A stretch of 64,000 nucleotides of DNA from Allium sativum (taxonomy: Eukaryota; Streptophyta; Magnoliopsida; Asparagales; Amaryllidaceae). The stretch's first letter is position 1; every line of letters starts with the position of its first letter. Under the pieces are notes generated by a model that saw only the letters and a program-made list of their open reading frames with translations, was not told the DNA's origin and ran no database searches. Position numbers and translations under genes: made by a program. Of the stretch, positions 46,948-59,299 are shown piece by piece. The stretch lies in NCBI GenBank assembly GCA_030737875.1, contig CM060909.1:27859659-27923658 (forward strand), written 5' to 3'.

Positions 46948-47240
46948 AGGAATTACTACATTAGAAAAGCAATTTTGCCACGGCTTTGGGTCGTGGCTAA
47001 TGAATTTTGTCACAGTCCAAAATCGTGGCAAAATAGGGTGTGGCAAAATTTTGCCATGGTTCTACCACACCCAAAACCGTGGCAGAATTGTATTTTGCCA
47101 CGGGCCAGAACCATAGCAGATTTATATTTTGCCACGGCTTACTGCGGCAAAACACCAATCTGCCAAGGCTTTAGTCCGTGGCAATTTTACATTTTAATTA
47201 TCTTAATATGACTTGACCACTGCTTTGGACCATGGCTACA
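46948..47240. repeat. TTTTGCCACGG repeat patch, decayed CACTA-type terminus
   Basis: TTTTGCCACGG and its complement CCGTGGCAAAA recur at least eight times with substitutions. The patch starts near TACTACATTAGAAAAG, which could be a mutated CACTACA-type end. Dense short repeats in both directions are typical of CACTA subterminal regions. I cannot find the other end or a duplication, so this is a fragment. The open frame across it is a consequence of the repeats. Confidence 0.5.
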
Positions 47241-47555
47241 TTCAATTGGAAAAACTCCATAGTTACCAAATCTGGACATCTTCATATTTTCATTTATATT
47301 GGTATGTGAAAATCAATCAAAAACTTCATGTATACATACATATATATATACATTAAATAATAATACATGTAAATGATGATAATACTCTAAATGATGGTCT
47401 AAATATAATACAACTACAACTAAAAAAAGGGACTAAATATACCAGTACAACTATAATTCAGATTCCAAAAAAAACATAAGCACCATATTCATGCGGCTGC
47501 ATATAGTCTCACTATACAAATATAAAAATTAGAAGTTATATGAAATTGCCAAAAT
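47241..47555. other. AT-rich spacer
   Basis: No gene or repeat boundary is recognised. Confidence 0.4.
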
Positions 47556-49223
47556 TGTAACAGCCCGCATTCTACGTATCGGAAGATCGTAAAATATTTT
47601 TATTTTATTCCCTGAGGGTTGGATCATTCTCATCTTTTGATGTGTTGCTTATGGGGATATGAGACATGTCCATAATTTTTACCGATTTTGTTTGTGACCA
47701 TTTTTCCATGTCAGTCTTGTACAGGGCATAACTTTTGACTCAGGTCGAATCAGAGGGTAAGACCTGGGTCATTAGAAAGTAATTGATGATTGCCTTTCCG
47801 TAGAGTGGTTACGTTAAAGATTTGGCACAGCGGTTTTGGGAGAAATCATTGTTTTAAGGTTTCTCATTTGGCTGTCCAGGTTTTGGAAGTCTAGTGGGCT
47901 GATTTGGGGAAGGCCCATTAGTGGGTTGATGGAAGGGTATAAATAGGGGGTAATAGATATGGGAAATGGCTTTAGTTTTCCATTCTCTCATTTAGTGCCT
48001 TGTGCTCCTCCTTCGTATAACACTTTTCCACTATTAAAAAAAAATCAAAATTCAAGAAGGGAAATCATAGATCTACACCATTTGAGGCTAGATCTACAAC
48101 AACAGAGGCAAGAGTTCATTGGATCAAAGTGTTTGGTGCGAGGTGCTTGCTGTTCGGATTTCTATTTCAGCTTGTTTTGGCAAATCGGTGAGTGATTTAC
48201 ATCTCTCACATGAATGCAACGAAGTATATGAGTGTTTGTGCATGTTTTTCATCAAATTCAAGTGTTTTTCCGTTGATCTATGCCATATTAAGTCCATTTT
48301 TATATATGCCACACTATGATCTGATTCAACAAGTTTAGTTAGGTACTTTCTATGCTATTTCATATGATTATGCAAGTTAGATCCATAATTTAGATTATAT
48401 GTTCATTTATTATGGTTTTTGGTGAAATTTGCAATAATTTGATTATAATTGTCATTTTCATGATGCTAGTGGTTTCATAACATGCTTATGATTATATTGG
48501 ATGTATTGGATGAGCTGATTTTGTCGAATCTATCGTTTGGCGAAGTTTTGGTGGAAATCGGAGTAGAAATTATGAAGTGCAGGTTTTGGGTCACATGTAG
48601 GGGGGTCATTCACTCCAGGGTGGCATTTCTTGGAAACAAGACAGAAAGCTAGCTCGGGCGAGGCAGGGAGTCGGTCGGTCGAGCGAACTGGGTGTAAGGC
48701 AAGCAGATGAGCGAGCCTGGAGGAGAAAAGGTTCGATCGAGCGAGCCTATGGTTGAGTAAAGAGGTTGTTCGGTCCTATCGGGTCGGTGCCCGGAAGTGG
48801 TAAAGTGATGGGTTGGTCGCTCTCAGTTGGGAGGGTCGGTCGCCCTGGTTGGTTCTAACATTGTGAAGGGTCGGTCGCTTTGGTCGGTCGAGCAGTGTGA
48901 AGGGTCGGTCGCACAGGGCAAATTTCTGAAAATTTATATTTTTAGGTACGATTCATATTTGAACAAAAAGGTCTTAAAAAAAATATTTTTCAGGGGCAAC
49001 CTCCCGAACCCTAGCCTTAGCGCAGTGGTGTAATTGGCTCGGTGATGGTGTGACTTCGAAGTAAATTCAAGTAGTAAGGTTCAAAGTGTTGAATGTGTTC
49101 GTTGATCGGTGTAGAACAATGAATGTGATGACAACTCAAAGGTCGTGAGTTGGTGGATAATGGTTGCTTAAGGAGGTTATTTGAGCTATGAGAAATAGTC
49201 GTGTAGGTTGACTAGAGATGCGA
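47556..49223 (+). repeat. Partial chromovirus-type LTR, truncated at its right end
   Basis: It starts TGTAACAGCCCGCATTCTACG and shares layout and words with the Tekay-type LTRs in this window, for example TGCCTTTCCGTAGAGTGGTT, which recurs with changes near 25751 and, inverted, in the other LTRs. A GGTCGGTCG and GAGCGAGC array lies at about 48640-48920. No TGACA-type end or matching duplication is found before sequence of another element begins near 49224, so the end is missing or I have misplaced it. Confidence 0.6.
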
Positions 49224-49610
49224 AGGCATAAAATAATCAAAACCAGACTGACCTTATAGGAATGAACAAAGAAAGAACCGAGAATTATGGAATAGGCAAA
49301 TTAATAGCAGATAAAGGCTTCTAGTTATATCCCGAAGATTCATCTCCTAAAAACAGAAACACTTGCAAAAGCATGTGATGGGGTCAAAAGGAAAAAAAGG
49401 TCCACCGAAAGGATCGAATTGCAGAGAAAGGGCTTAGGACAAAACCATACCTAGAAGAGCATTAACGTAAGGACATATGTTACCGTAAGCTGAGAGCCTG
49501 CATTTATCTATGCCTCTCACAACTACTCAAGCCGAAACCAAAGGAGTTAGCCCTGTATAATACTAATAAGGATAGAAAACCTTCTAAAATGGTACCTTCG
49601 TACAATCTTT
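49224..49610 (+). repeat. Left LTR (5' LTR), 5'-truncated
   Basis: Shared landmarks with the right LTR include GGAATGAACAAAGAAAGA, GCAAATTAATA(G/T)CAGATAAA, CCGAGAGCCT-like and CTATGCCTCTCACAAC. Its right end and primer-binding site are not identified; the homology can only be followed until the window ends on the other side. Confidence 0.7.
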
Positions 49611-49866
49611 GGAAAACCCTTTGAAGAAGTAACTAGCTGGAACTACTAAAGACGAAAGGAGATAATCCTCTCAGATAATTACGACCCCAAATGACCAAGC
49701 TACGGGACTTTTCCCTTTTTTTCTAGTTTGTTTCCCTAAAATGGTGTAGTAAATCTCAAATCCCAAAATCTATGTGAAAAAGCACATTTGTGATCTTGAG
49801 ATTGTTCAACAAAGAAAACTTGAAGAACCTATGAGGTATTTTTAAATATTTCATTCAACTAGTTAT

Positions 49867-50743
49867 ATGCATTCAAGCATCTTCCTCGATTCTCGAGAAA
49901 ATACAACAATTCACCTGAATAACTATAATCAGAAAATCAGAAATCCTAAGAAAACCTCAAGAAGATTTTACCACCCCACTCGAGGAAATATGTCTAAATC
50001 TCATACAAATTCCCTCTTTAATGACAAAAAGAACCCGTATGAACATGAAGGCCATGAGTTTTCATCCTTACTTAAGAGTGTTGAATTTGATGGAGACTGA
50101 TCTAAACCTCATCATTCGAAATATAAAACCCATCCCTATTCGTGATATATATACTCCTAGAGGATTTGTAGGAAGTTTCCAAAGGTACCAAAATAATCAA
50201 CAGACCCCCCTTGGTTTTCGCCAGTGATTTCGCTATACTAAAACACAATTATACCGCTTCAACGTCATGAAGAACTATTTCACAAACCAAGAAGGTGCAC
50301 AATATTAAGGAAAGAACTTCCTCTTCTAAGCTGAGGGAAACTTTCTATGAGTTTTATTTTGTATAAGAAATCACTTTTAATGCATTAATGGACACCTTCA
50401 ACGAAAATTACAATTGTAAGAATTCCTCTCATTTAAGGATGTTAACAAGAAATTAGGCTAAAATTTAGCGCTAAAAGGAGGGCTTGAACCTCCGTCTCCT
50501 TAAAATACTCCTTGGTCTTCCCAAAGTCCCTATTTAGGGATTCCATCGAGATGGATAGCAATATATTTGGAAAAGGAAATTTTAGCAGAAATGTATGTTT
50601 CCAAAAGGATCAGTAAAAATCCAAAGGCATGCTACGAGTAGCTCCACGGCCTATATTAGCAAGGACCATCCAGACAATAGAAAAACTTGAATTAGTTCTT
50701 TAGGAAAAAGAAGGAAGTAATTGACCAGATATAAGGCCAGACC
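49867..50743 (+). pseudogene. Possible gag remnant, first part
   Basis: Open frames at 49867-50100 and 50021-50227 give basic, Asn/Lys/Ser-rich products, and stops follow. No capsid or zinc-knuckle motif is visible. I propose gag only from position: sense strand, just inside the 5' LTR, as in the Tat-like element on the left. It is interrupted at 50744 by the CACTA-like element. Confidence 0.3.
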
Positions 50744-50850
50744 TGACTACACCAAAACAGGTGATTGCCAACGAGTATAACTGTCGCAAACAATTTCCGC
50801 AACACTTATTAGCGTTGCTATGGGGGCGTGGCAATGTATTACCAACGCAT

Positions 50851-51000
50851 ATAAGCGTTGGAAAATATTCATTCCCAACGCTTATATGCGTTGGCAAATA
50901 TTCATTCGCAACGCTTATATGCGTTGGCAAATATTCATTCACAACGCTTATAAGCGTTGGCAATATTATATTCGCAACACTTATAAGCGTTGGTAACATG
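50851..51000. repeat. 33-bp tandem palindromic units (subterminal repeats)
   Basis: Five units read (C/G/A)CAACGCTTATA(T/A)GCGTTGG followed by CAAATATTCATTC. Each unit can form a 20-bp palindrome, so the block is both directly and invertedly repetitive. This is a likely transposase-binding array. Confidence 0.85.
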
Positions 51001-51436
51001 CAACGCTAATATTTGCATATAAGATAGCTCAAGCTCTATTTAATATGCATTCATTCAGCTATGGAATTATCTCAACATAGCAGCATGTAACCAAATCAAT
51101 AAGGAAAAAAAAAATCCATATTCATGATAACAGCAAAGTATGAACTAACAAAAAAATTCAATACATAAAGATACTAAATTTAATACATATACAATATCCG
51201 ATTGAATAATAATAACAATACAGAATTAACATAATGCAAGATGTTTTTCATATTTGAAGTCTACAAGTACCAAACGCGAAACTCCAACTATATAACGAAC
51301 CATACATCCAAAAATTTGCATAGCTTGTACCACCAATTTTTCTCATTTTCTCTGCTTCTTGTACTGCTTTCTGCGTGCATTTAATTTAATAACATCAATT
51401 AAGTTTCAAATAGCAGAAAATGTTATAAGTTCAAAG

Positions 51437-51985
51437 TCATACCTTTTCAATTTTGACACATCTTTTGTCTATTGAGCTCGATGAAATCTTGCAATTTAAG
51501 CTCCTTTTTAAGCCTTTTGTTTTCTTCAAGAACCTCCAATGCAAATTCCGCACCACGATCACATAATGGTTCGTCAATCCAGCGGATGAATCCACAATCT
51601 CTAAGAGTTCCAGTATTTGCACAAATAAAATTCGGCGACCAACATTTTTATTTAAATAGCATGTTCTGAATATTGGTTCAATGTTGCAACGGCATAACAA
51701 CCTTCGAGATTGTGCTTCTTCAACATAGCATGTTGGTAGGGGTGGCAATCTTGTAGGTGTGGTCGATCTGGTAGGCGATGCCATATCATTCTGAACACTT
51801 AATAATGCCAAATCTCTTTCTAAACTCGACTCTATTCTCTCGTAGACGCTAAACGGAGTTGGTGTCTGAGATTCAGCTGAGCAAACAATTTGAGTAGGAT
51901 CGCCTGAATCGTCTGAATAGGCCGATGGACAATACCGTAGGAAGTAGTCATGATAATCAGTCGAAGGCCTTGAGTAGGAGGACAT
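51437..51985 (-). pseudogene. GRF-type zinc-finger protein, frameshifted
   Basis: I chose the ATG at 51985 (MSSYSRPSTDYHDYFLRYCP), since the longer upstream frame looks non-coding. The product is about 180 residues with a Ser/Pro/Thr-rich N-terminal half. A zinc-finger start LLCRCNIEPIFRT, then LNKNVGRR, lies at about 51720-51640, matching the CxC...NpGRRF core of plant GRF zinc fingers, which bind nucleic acid or act in unknown plant proteins. A one-base shift after GRR changes frame. The other frame continues as a typical GRF end, with RDCGFIRWIDEPLCDRGAEF and a Lys/Glu coiled coil, to about 51455. Similar small GRF genes are common near plant transposons. Confidence 0.7.
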
Positions 51986-52081
51986 CTGTAGAAAATAAAT
52001 AAACAACAATAGTCTCAAAATGCAATCACTATTAAATATAGATTCCAAGTGCAAAATTGTAGATGAATTACACGGTTCCAC

Positions 52082-52879
52082 CTATTTTTCAAAGTTCAAT
52101 GGTTATTTCAAAGTTCAATGGTTCAATTACAATTTTAACATGTTTCTTGTTATTTCAAGATTAGAATGTTTCTCGTTATTGCACTGAAAATGCCTATACG
52201 TGAAAATCCCCGTTACGATCGCTAGATTGTTGCAAAATACGACAATCCCTTATCAAATACTCTACTAACTGAACCACCAGAAAATAGTGACAGTGGACGA
52301 TAGATTACACGGTAAACAGCAAGACTAGATAACAAGCACAAAATAATGTTTCACAAATGCTAATTCAAATTTTGGATATTATATTTCATAAAGAGATAAA
52401 GACTAGATACATTTCTAGTTCTCTACTGCAAAAGGAATCATGTTTCACAAATACTAGTTCAAATTTTGGATTCCTTTGCCAATTATGTGGAGGACGTGTG
52501 CTGTGGAATTTTTTATATTTATAAACCGTGTCTGCTCTAATAAGGAAGTGGAGACTAGAAAAAACTGTTGTTTAATGTGTGCCTGACATAGCTTTTGGTA
52601 TCTGGAAATACCGTATACGTGAAAAACTCATTCCCAGCTTAATTCACATTCATTCACTTATGCCATATTACATACAGATACCACGTAACTTGGCAGGTTT
52701 CAAGTCCTCTTGGAGTTACCATCATGGCAGGGCAACAATGCGCCACCTGGTTAATTTGAGTAGTCTTAAACACCAAAGGTTTAATTGGCCTTAATCTAAA
52801 CTGATACAAACTCATTAAAAAAGGAATTGATCTAAGCTACACCCATTCTCTAATCAAACATTAATTCATATATACTATA
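52082..52879. other. AT-rich interior of the CACTA-like element
   Basis: No gene is recognised. A short direct repeat TTTCAAAGTTCAATGGTT occurs twice at about 52087-52121. Confidence 0.4.
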
Positions 52880-54744
<1,865 letters not shown>

Positions 54745-54747
54745 ACA

Positions 54748-54800
<53 letters not shown>

Positions 54801-54801
54801 T
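54745..54801. repeat. Microsatellite (ACAT)n (AT)n
   Basis: About eight ACAT units are followed by about twelve AT units. Confidence 0.95.
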
Positions 54802-54831
54802 AAAGAATACAATATGTTCCAGTATAACAAA

Positions 54832-55416
54832 TTATAGGAGAAGTACGTTGAATGACCGCATTGATGAACTAGAAGTTAAAGATGCAGTGTTTTGTGTTAA
54901 TAACGACAAGGTGGAAGGACTAGATGATTTAAATTCTGAATTTGATAAATTATATCGGTGTAAGAATGATATAGTTAAGATGTCTAGGAAACATGACTGA
55001 TTATGTTTTCCTTCGCATGAAATGATCAAGGTTTTAATTAGAAATATAACAAAAATACGCGTCTTAAGATAGACATAAGAAGAGCCTCTGATGGACACAA
55101 TGGGGTCACGAATAAATAAAAGAGATTAGTTAAGGAGCCAATAAATTCTCTGTGCTTTCTACTGTATTTCAAGGAGGAAAGTATAGATATTTTACAATAA
55201 GAACAGTTTGCAACAAGGGGCCCATTGTCTACATTTTCATTTGACTTAATAATAGAGTATCTCACTACACTTATGGACAAAGGGGTTACAGAAAGACATC
55301 TAATTCCAGTTTCAAATTTGGACCCAATGATTTCTCATTTTGTCTACATGAAAGAGATATTGATTTTCCAAAAGCTGAAATCAAAAGAGCTTTCCGGATC
55401 AAAGATTTTTTTATGA
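54832..55416 (+). pseudogene. LINE reverse-transcriptase fragment
   Basis: Plus-strand pieces follow the RT of plant L1-type LINEs. EVKDAVFCVNNDKVEGLDDL corresponds to the 'I..A.F.....KAPGPDG' motif (54870-54945). KIDIRRASDG-like sequence is at about 55060, and RGPLSTFSFDLIIEYLTTLM (from about 55218) corresponds to 'RQGDPLSPYLF'. DPMISHFVYMKEILIF (from about 55321) corresponds to the catalytic 'FADD' strand, with both Asp lost. Stops and shifts are frequent. It lacks endonuclease, 3' end and poly-A, so it is an old internal fragment. Confidence 0.65.
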
Positions 55417-55506
55417 ATCTTATAATGCAACTGGTTTTAAAAGTGAATAACATGAAATCAGGCATTTTTTGGTAAGGGGTATAACATGAAATTGCATTCT
55501 GGTTAA

Positions 55507-55805
55507 TCAAACTTGAATACTGCAAATAAAATAAGAATTTGCAAAGTATGTTTAATCATACATGAAACTGGAAAGTACTTTAAGAAGAACTAACTCGGTT
55601 TCCAAAGTGGGCTTGGCTCAGTTTCTGTAAATGAGGTTTCTCAGTTCAAGAACCGAGCAAAAAGCTCAACTAAAGTTATTGAATATATACTGAAGTTATT
55701 GAATATATACCAATTTTAGCTCAAGTACTGAGCAATTACCACTTGTAGAATTCACATCCATATTGAATGGAATAGCTAAACAGATTTTGCAGTATTCAAG
55801 TTTGA
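55507..55805. repeat. Foldback: 20-bp perfect inverted repeat
   Basis: TCAAACTTGAATACTGCAAA at 55507-55526 is perfectly complementary to 55786-55805. A direct repeat AAGTGAATAACATGAAATCAGG lies just outside on both sides (about 55440 and 55839). This combination suggests a small transposon with a duplicated flank, but the type is unknown. Confidence 0.7.
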
Positions 55806-56798
55806 ATTTACGAATTTTTATGAAATATTGTTTCTGTACAAGTGAATAACATGAAATCAGGTTTTACAAGTTAATACAATATACTCATAAATAAAATTGG
55901 CATGTCAAAACAGAAAGAACATGGACTAAAACAACTTTGTTGGCAAAACTGTGGAAAAATCATTTAAATTATAACATGAAAACATCATATTATAGCGTCT
56001 AAAGTGACCAGATTGCTACTTTGATTGTTCTTTGTTAGCAGTGCAAATTTTAGGGTATTTCATCCTATTTTCATTAGTAAACAAGAAGAAAACAACCGAC
56101 TGTATTGCTGTGAAAGATGATGGTCATTGTAATTACGTTTACAAGGACCTTTTTTCCTTCCTGTTTCATTGGAAAATCTTGGGTCAGACCAAATTTGTCA
56201 ATGTTGTACCTAAAACAAACAAACAGAGGTTACCTAATTTGTTCCCTGAATCAAAGATAACTATACTGCAAACTTAGGTCAGACCAAATTTCCAATTGAA
56301 TTTAAATCTACATTAGTAACATGCGCAACTCACCTCAAAATCACGATTCCCTAAAGCCAAAATCGAACAGCCTGAAATCTAACGATTCCCTCAACTCAAA
56401 AGTTGAATCGATTTGGAAATCGATCGCGATGGGCTGTCTGCTGAAGCAAGCCTAGATTGATCCAGAAATCGATGAAATTCCCTCAACTTTTCCTTCATCT
56501 CAAATTCGCAAGCCGAATTGATTTGCAATTTTTTTTAAAGAAGCGGCCATAAATGATAAGCGTTGAGAAAGAATTAGGGTTACGAATGAAGTCAGTAGCT
56601 CAATTACTTTTCTAGCCCAATCCTAGTTTTTCTGGCCTTACCGACGCATATACGTGTCATAATAATAAAAAAATCGTAATTCTCTATTTTTGGTAACACA
56701 TTTCTAGCATAGCAACACATATTTTAGTGCCACGACAGGAATAAGTGTTGGCAATTGAAAAAAAAAAGTGTTACCAAATGGCTGTTATGGTGTAGTGA

Positions 56799-57811
56799 TT
56801 GAGAATGAATATATCAACCCCTCGAGCTTGAAATTCTCTTACGAAGGACTCGGTTAAGAATTGAAGACATTAAGAATAACACAACGAGCATGGAATAAAG
56901 CTCATTACCCAGATAATCGGAGTATAGATCTCTTTCACATTGGATTAAAATCCCTCTTCACCTATGAAAGGATTTTAGCAAAGTATGATGATTTGTTTAC
57001 CCAAATGAAGAATGAGATCCGAAGTAGTAAGCTTGTGTGTCCTAGAATTTTTTTAGCAAAGCAAAAAAGGGGTGTATCATAGAAATTCGACAAAGGGAAT
57101 CCTGCCGTTAACTCTGAAACTCTCAACAACCTAAAAAAAAGGAAAATGTACTTAAAGGAAAGGTAATTCTTCTGAATATCAACAGAATAGAAGCTACAAG
57201 TTCTAAAGGAAAGGTTAAGACCTAAGCAATGAAAGGACTAAATCTTATTGTTTCTATTAAAGATATTTACCAATCCACCAAGGATAAGTTGAGTTATTGG
57301 ATCCCCTAACAAGAATCCTACGAGGGTCAAAAAACTTATTGCCTCTACCATCAAGTCAATGGAAGAACAAACGATTGTAGAGCATTGGGAAAAGTGATCA
57401 TTAGATTTATAAAGGAAGGAAAACCTAAAGAATGTGTAAAGGAAAGTTAAGTAATTGTAATGACACTTTGTCTTAAGACAAGATCTCTGGCACAGATAAA
57501 ATTTCAAAATAAAAGTTTCTACTTAGTTGAAGAAATAGTCCCTTTCTTATTAGTTAGAAATTCCTAGATATGTCCTAAGTCCTTCTCCTGAATGGAAAAG
57601 TGGGTAAGCCTACGAAATCGTGCGCCTAGCCTCAAGCTCAGGGTATATCCCTGGCGCCTCTCAAATGGAAGAGGGTAAGCTGTTATCTGTTCCTAAGGAC
57701 CAGGGAAATGCACCGAAGCCCTTAATTACGCCCAAGGATCTAGTTAAGGCACCCTCTCGAGGAGGGATGGGAAAGCCCGGGGACATGCACCCATCTCTGA
57801 AGCAAGCATGA
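56799..57811 (+). pseudogene. Possible gag remnant, second part
   Basis: Frames at 56861-57082 (MKTLRITQRAWNKAHYPDNR, later KYDDLFTQMKNEIRSS) and 57620-57811 (basic, Pro/Lys-rich) are separated by stops. No zinc knuckle is found. It lies where gag should continue across the CACTA-like insertion. I do not recognise a family. Confidence 0.25.
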
Positions 57812-57907
57812 TCTACCTTTGATTATTACATTTCGAGTTATTCCAAAAAAAAAAGCCAAAAACCGATCCATCAAAACCTGAAGAGAAATCTCCCGGCCTT
57901 CTCAAAA

Positions 57908-58305
57908 GTATTATTGCTCGAATCAGGTTTCTTAAGCTGAAAAAGCTTAGTTTCATTATTGCTCGAATCTGGGTTTCCTAAACCGAAAAGGGCTTAATTT
58001 CTATTATTGCCCAAATCTGGGTTCCCTAAGCCGAAAAGGGCTTTGTTTCTTTCATTGCCCAAATATGGGTTTCTTAAGCCGAAATGGACTTCATTCCTAT
58101 TATTACCCAAGTCTGGGTTTCTTAAGCCAAAAAAGTCTACATTCCTGTTATTACCCGAGTCTGGGTTTCCCAAGCCGAAAATGGCTTCATTTTTATCATT
58201 TCATGAATATGGGGTTCTTAAGTGAAAAAGAAAGGCTTTGTCCTCTAATGTTGCCCAAATCTAGGTTTCCCAAAACGAAAAATGTTTCGTTTATTCTTGG
58301 AAGAT
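57908..58305. repeat. 48-bp tandem repeat array
   Basis: Eight diverged units carry a TATTGCCCAAATCTGGGTTT start and a CCGAAAAGGGCTT core. The period is 48 bp (16 codons), so an unbroken frame repeating a PKSGFPKPK-like unit results, but it is probably not a gene. The position, between gag and the antisense ORF, matches the tandem repeats of the left Tat-like element. Confidence 0.88.
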
Positions 58306-59299
58306 AATCGTCGAATGTTTATCAAATTATGGCCCAAGTTCGGACCCCAAGATATAAAAGATTAAACAAGCTCTGACTGTTTTTAGGAGATAATCCTTCA
58401 ACTCTTGACAATTTGATTGACTAAATCAAGGACCCAGAACTTCCAAGTCAAAGTTTCACTTAAATGACAAACTGATGGTGAATCTAGATTGACTCCGCAT
58501 CCAGAGAAAGACAATCCAGGACTCCAGTATTAACTACCTAGGTAAATCGTATTGACTCATTAATTCCAAATTATGAATGAATTATAAACCTATGTGGTGT
58601 ATGAACTCATTCTTTATTTCAAGTTTATTGCGGCAACTTAGAAAAATTCTATGCATGCAAATTATTCAAGCAATTATTTAACAAACAGTGTTTTAGCCCA
58701 AACATTCCAAAACTAATCCGGATAAGTTACAACTTATGATATAAGGAATCATGCAAGATAATGTTACATCCTTTGGATCATATGCGACAAAATCTAGGAA
58801 GAAACTGGATCGAAAATACATTAAAGAATAAATAATAACATCCTTTTAAACTTCTTTTCCTTTTAATGAACGACTTCGGTGTTATCAAAAGATTCTATTT
58901 GAAGCCAAAGAGAATTCTCCATGTTTGCCCTTTCATATTTAACATCACGTTTCTTATAAGAAAGGACTTGGCACTGAAGCCTTTTAATTTAGCCTACATA
59001 GTTGTTGTAAACATGGTGAATAGCTGCCTTTTGTTGTTCCTCAAAATAGGAATTTAATTCCAGTTTTACCACATTGACCCGTTCTTTAACAACCCCATCG
59101 CTTAGTCTCTTTGGAGGATCATCCAAATAGCAGAATCTAGCCAGAGGCAACGGCGACTCAGAAGAAGATCAAAGGGTCAAATCTGAGATGCCACGTCTTA
59201 AAATAAATTCCAAGGATTTACACAAAGATTCACTATTCTTTATCTTAAATTTTAGTTCTTTAACTTCTTGCTGAAGCATTAGGTATTCTTGGTCAAAAT
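58306..59299. other. Spacer between tandem repeats and antisense ORF
   Basis: No protein domain is recognised. It is AT-rich, with one short open frame at 58866-59057 that I cannot support as a gene. Confidence 0.4.

Noticed and set aside
46903..47211. 102-residue open frame rich in His, Trp and Pro
   Set aside because: It is created by the TTTTGCCACGG repeats and has no independent support.
50851..51000. CRISPR-like direct repeats
   Set aside because: Units are contiguous palindromes without unique spacers, in plant DNA, at a transposon end.
50761..51009. Open frames on both strands with repeated Pro/Thr/Leu words
   Set aside because: Product of the 33-bp palindromic repeat array; both strands are open for the same reason.
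58007..58307. Possible repeat protein with PKSGFPKPK-like units
   Set aside because: The 48-bp tandem repeat has a multiple of three as period, which keeps frames open by itself; no start context or domain.
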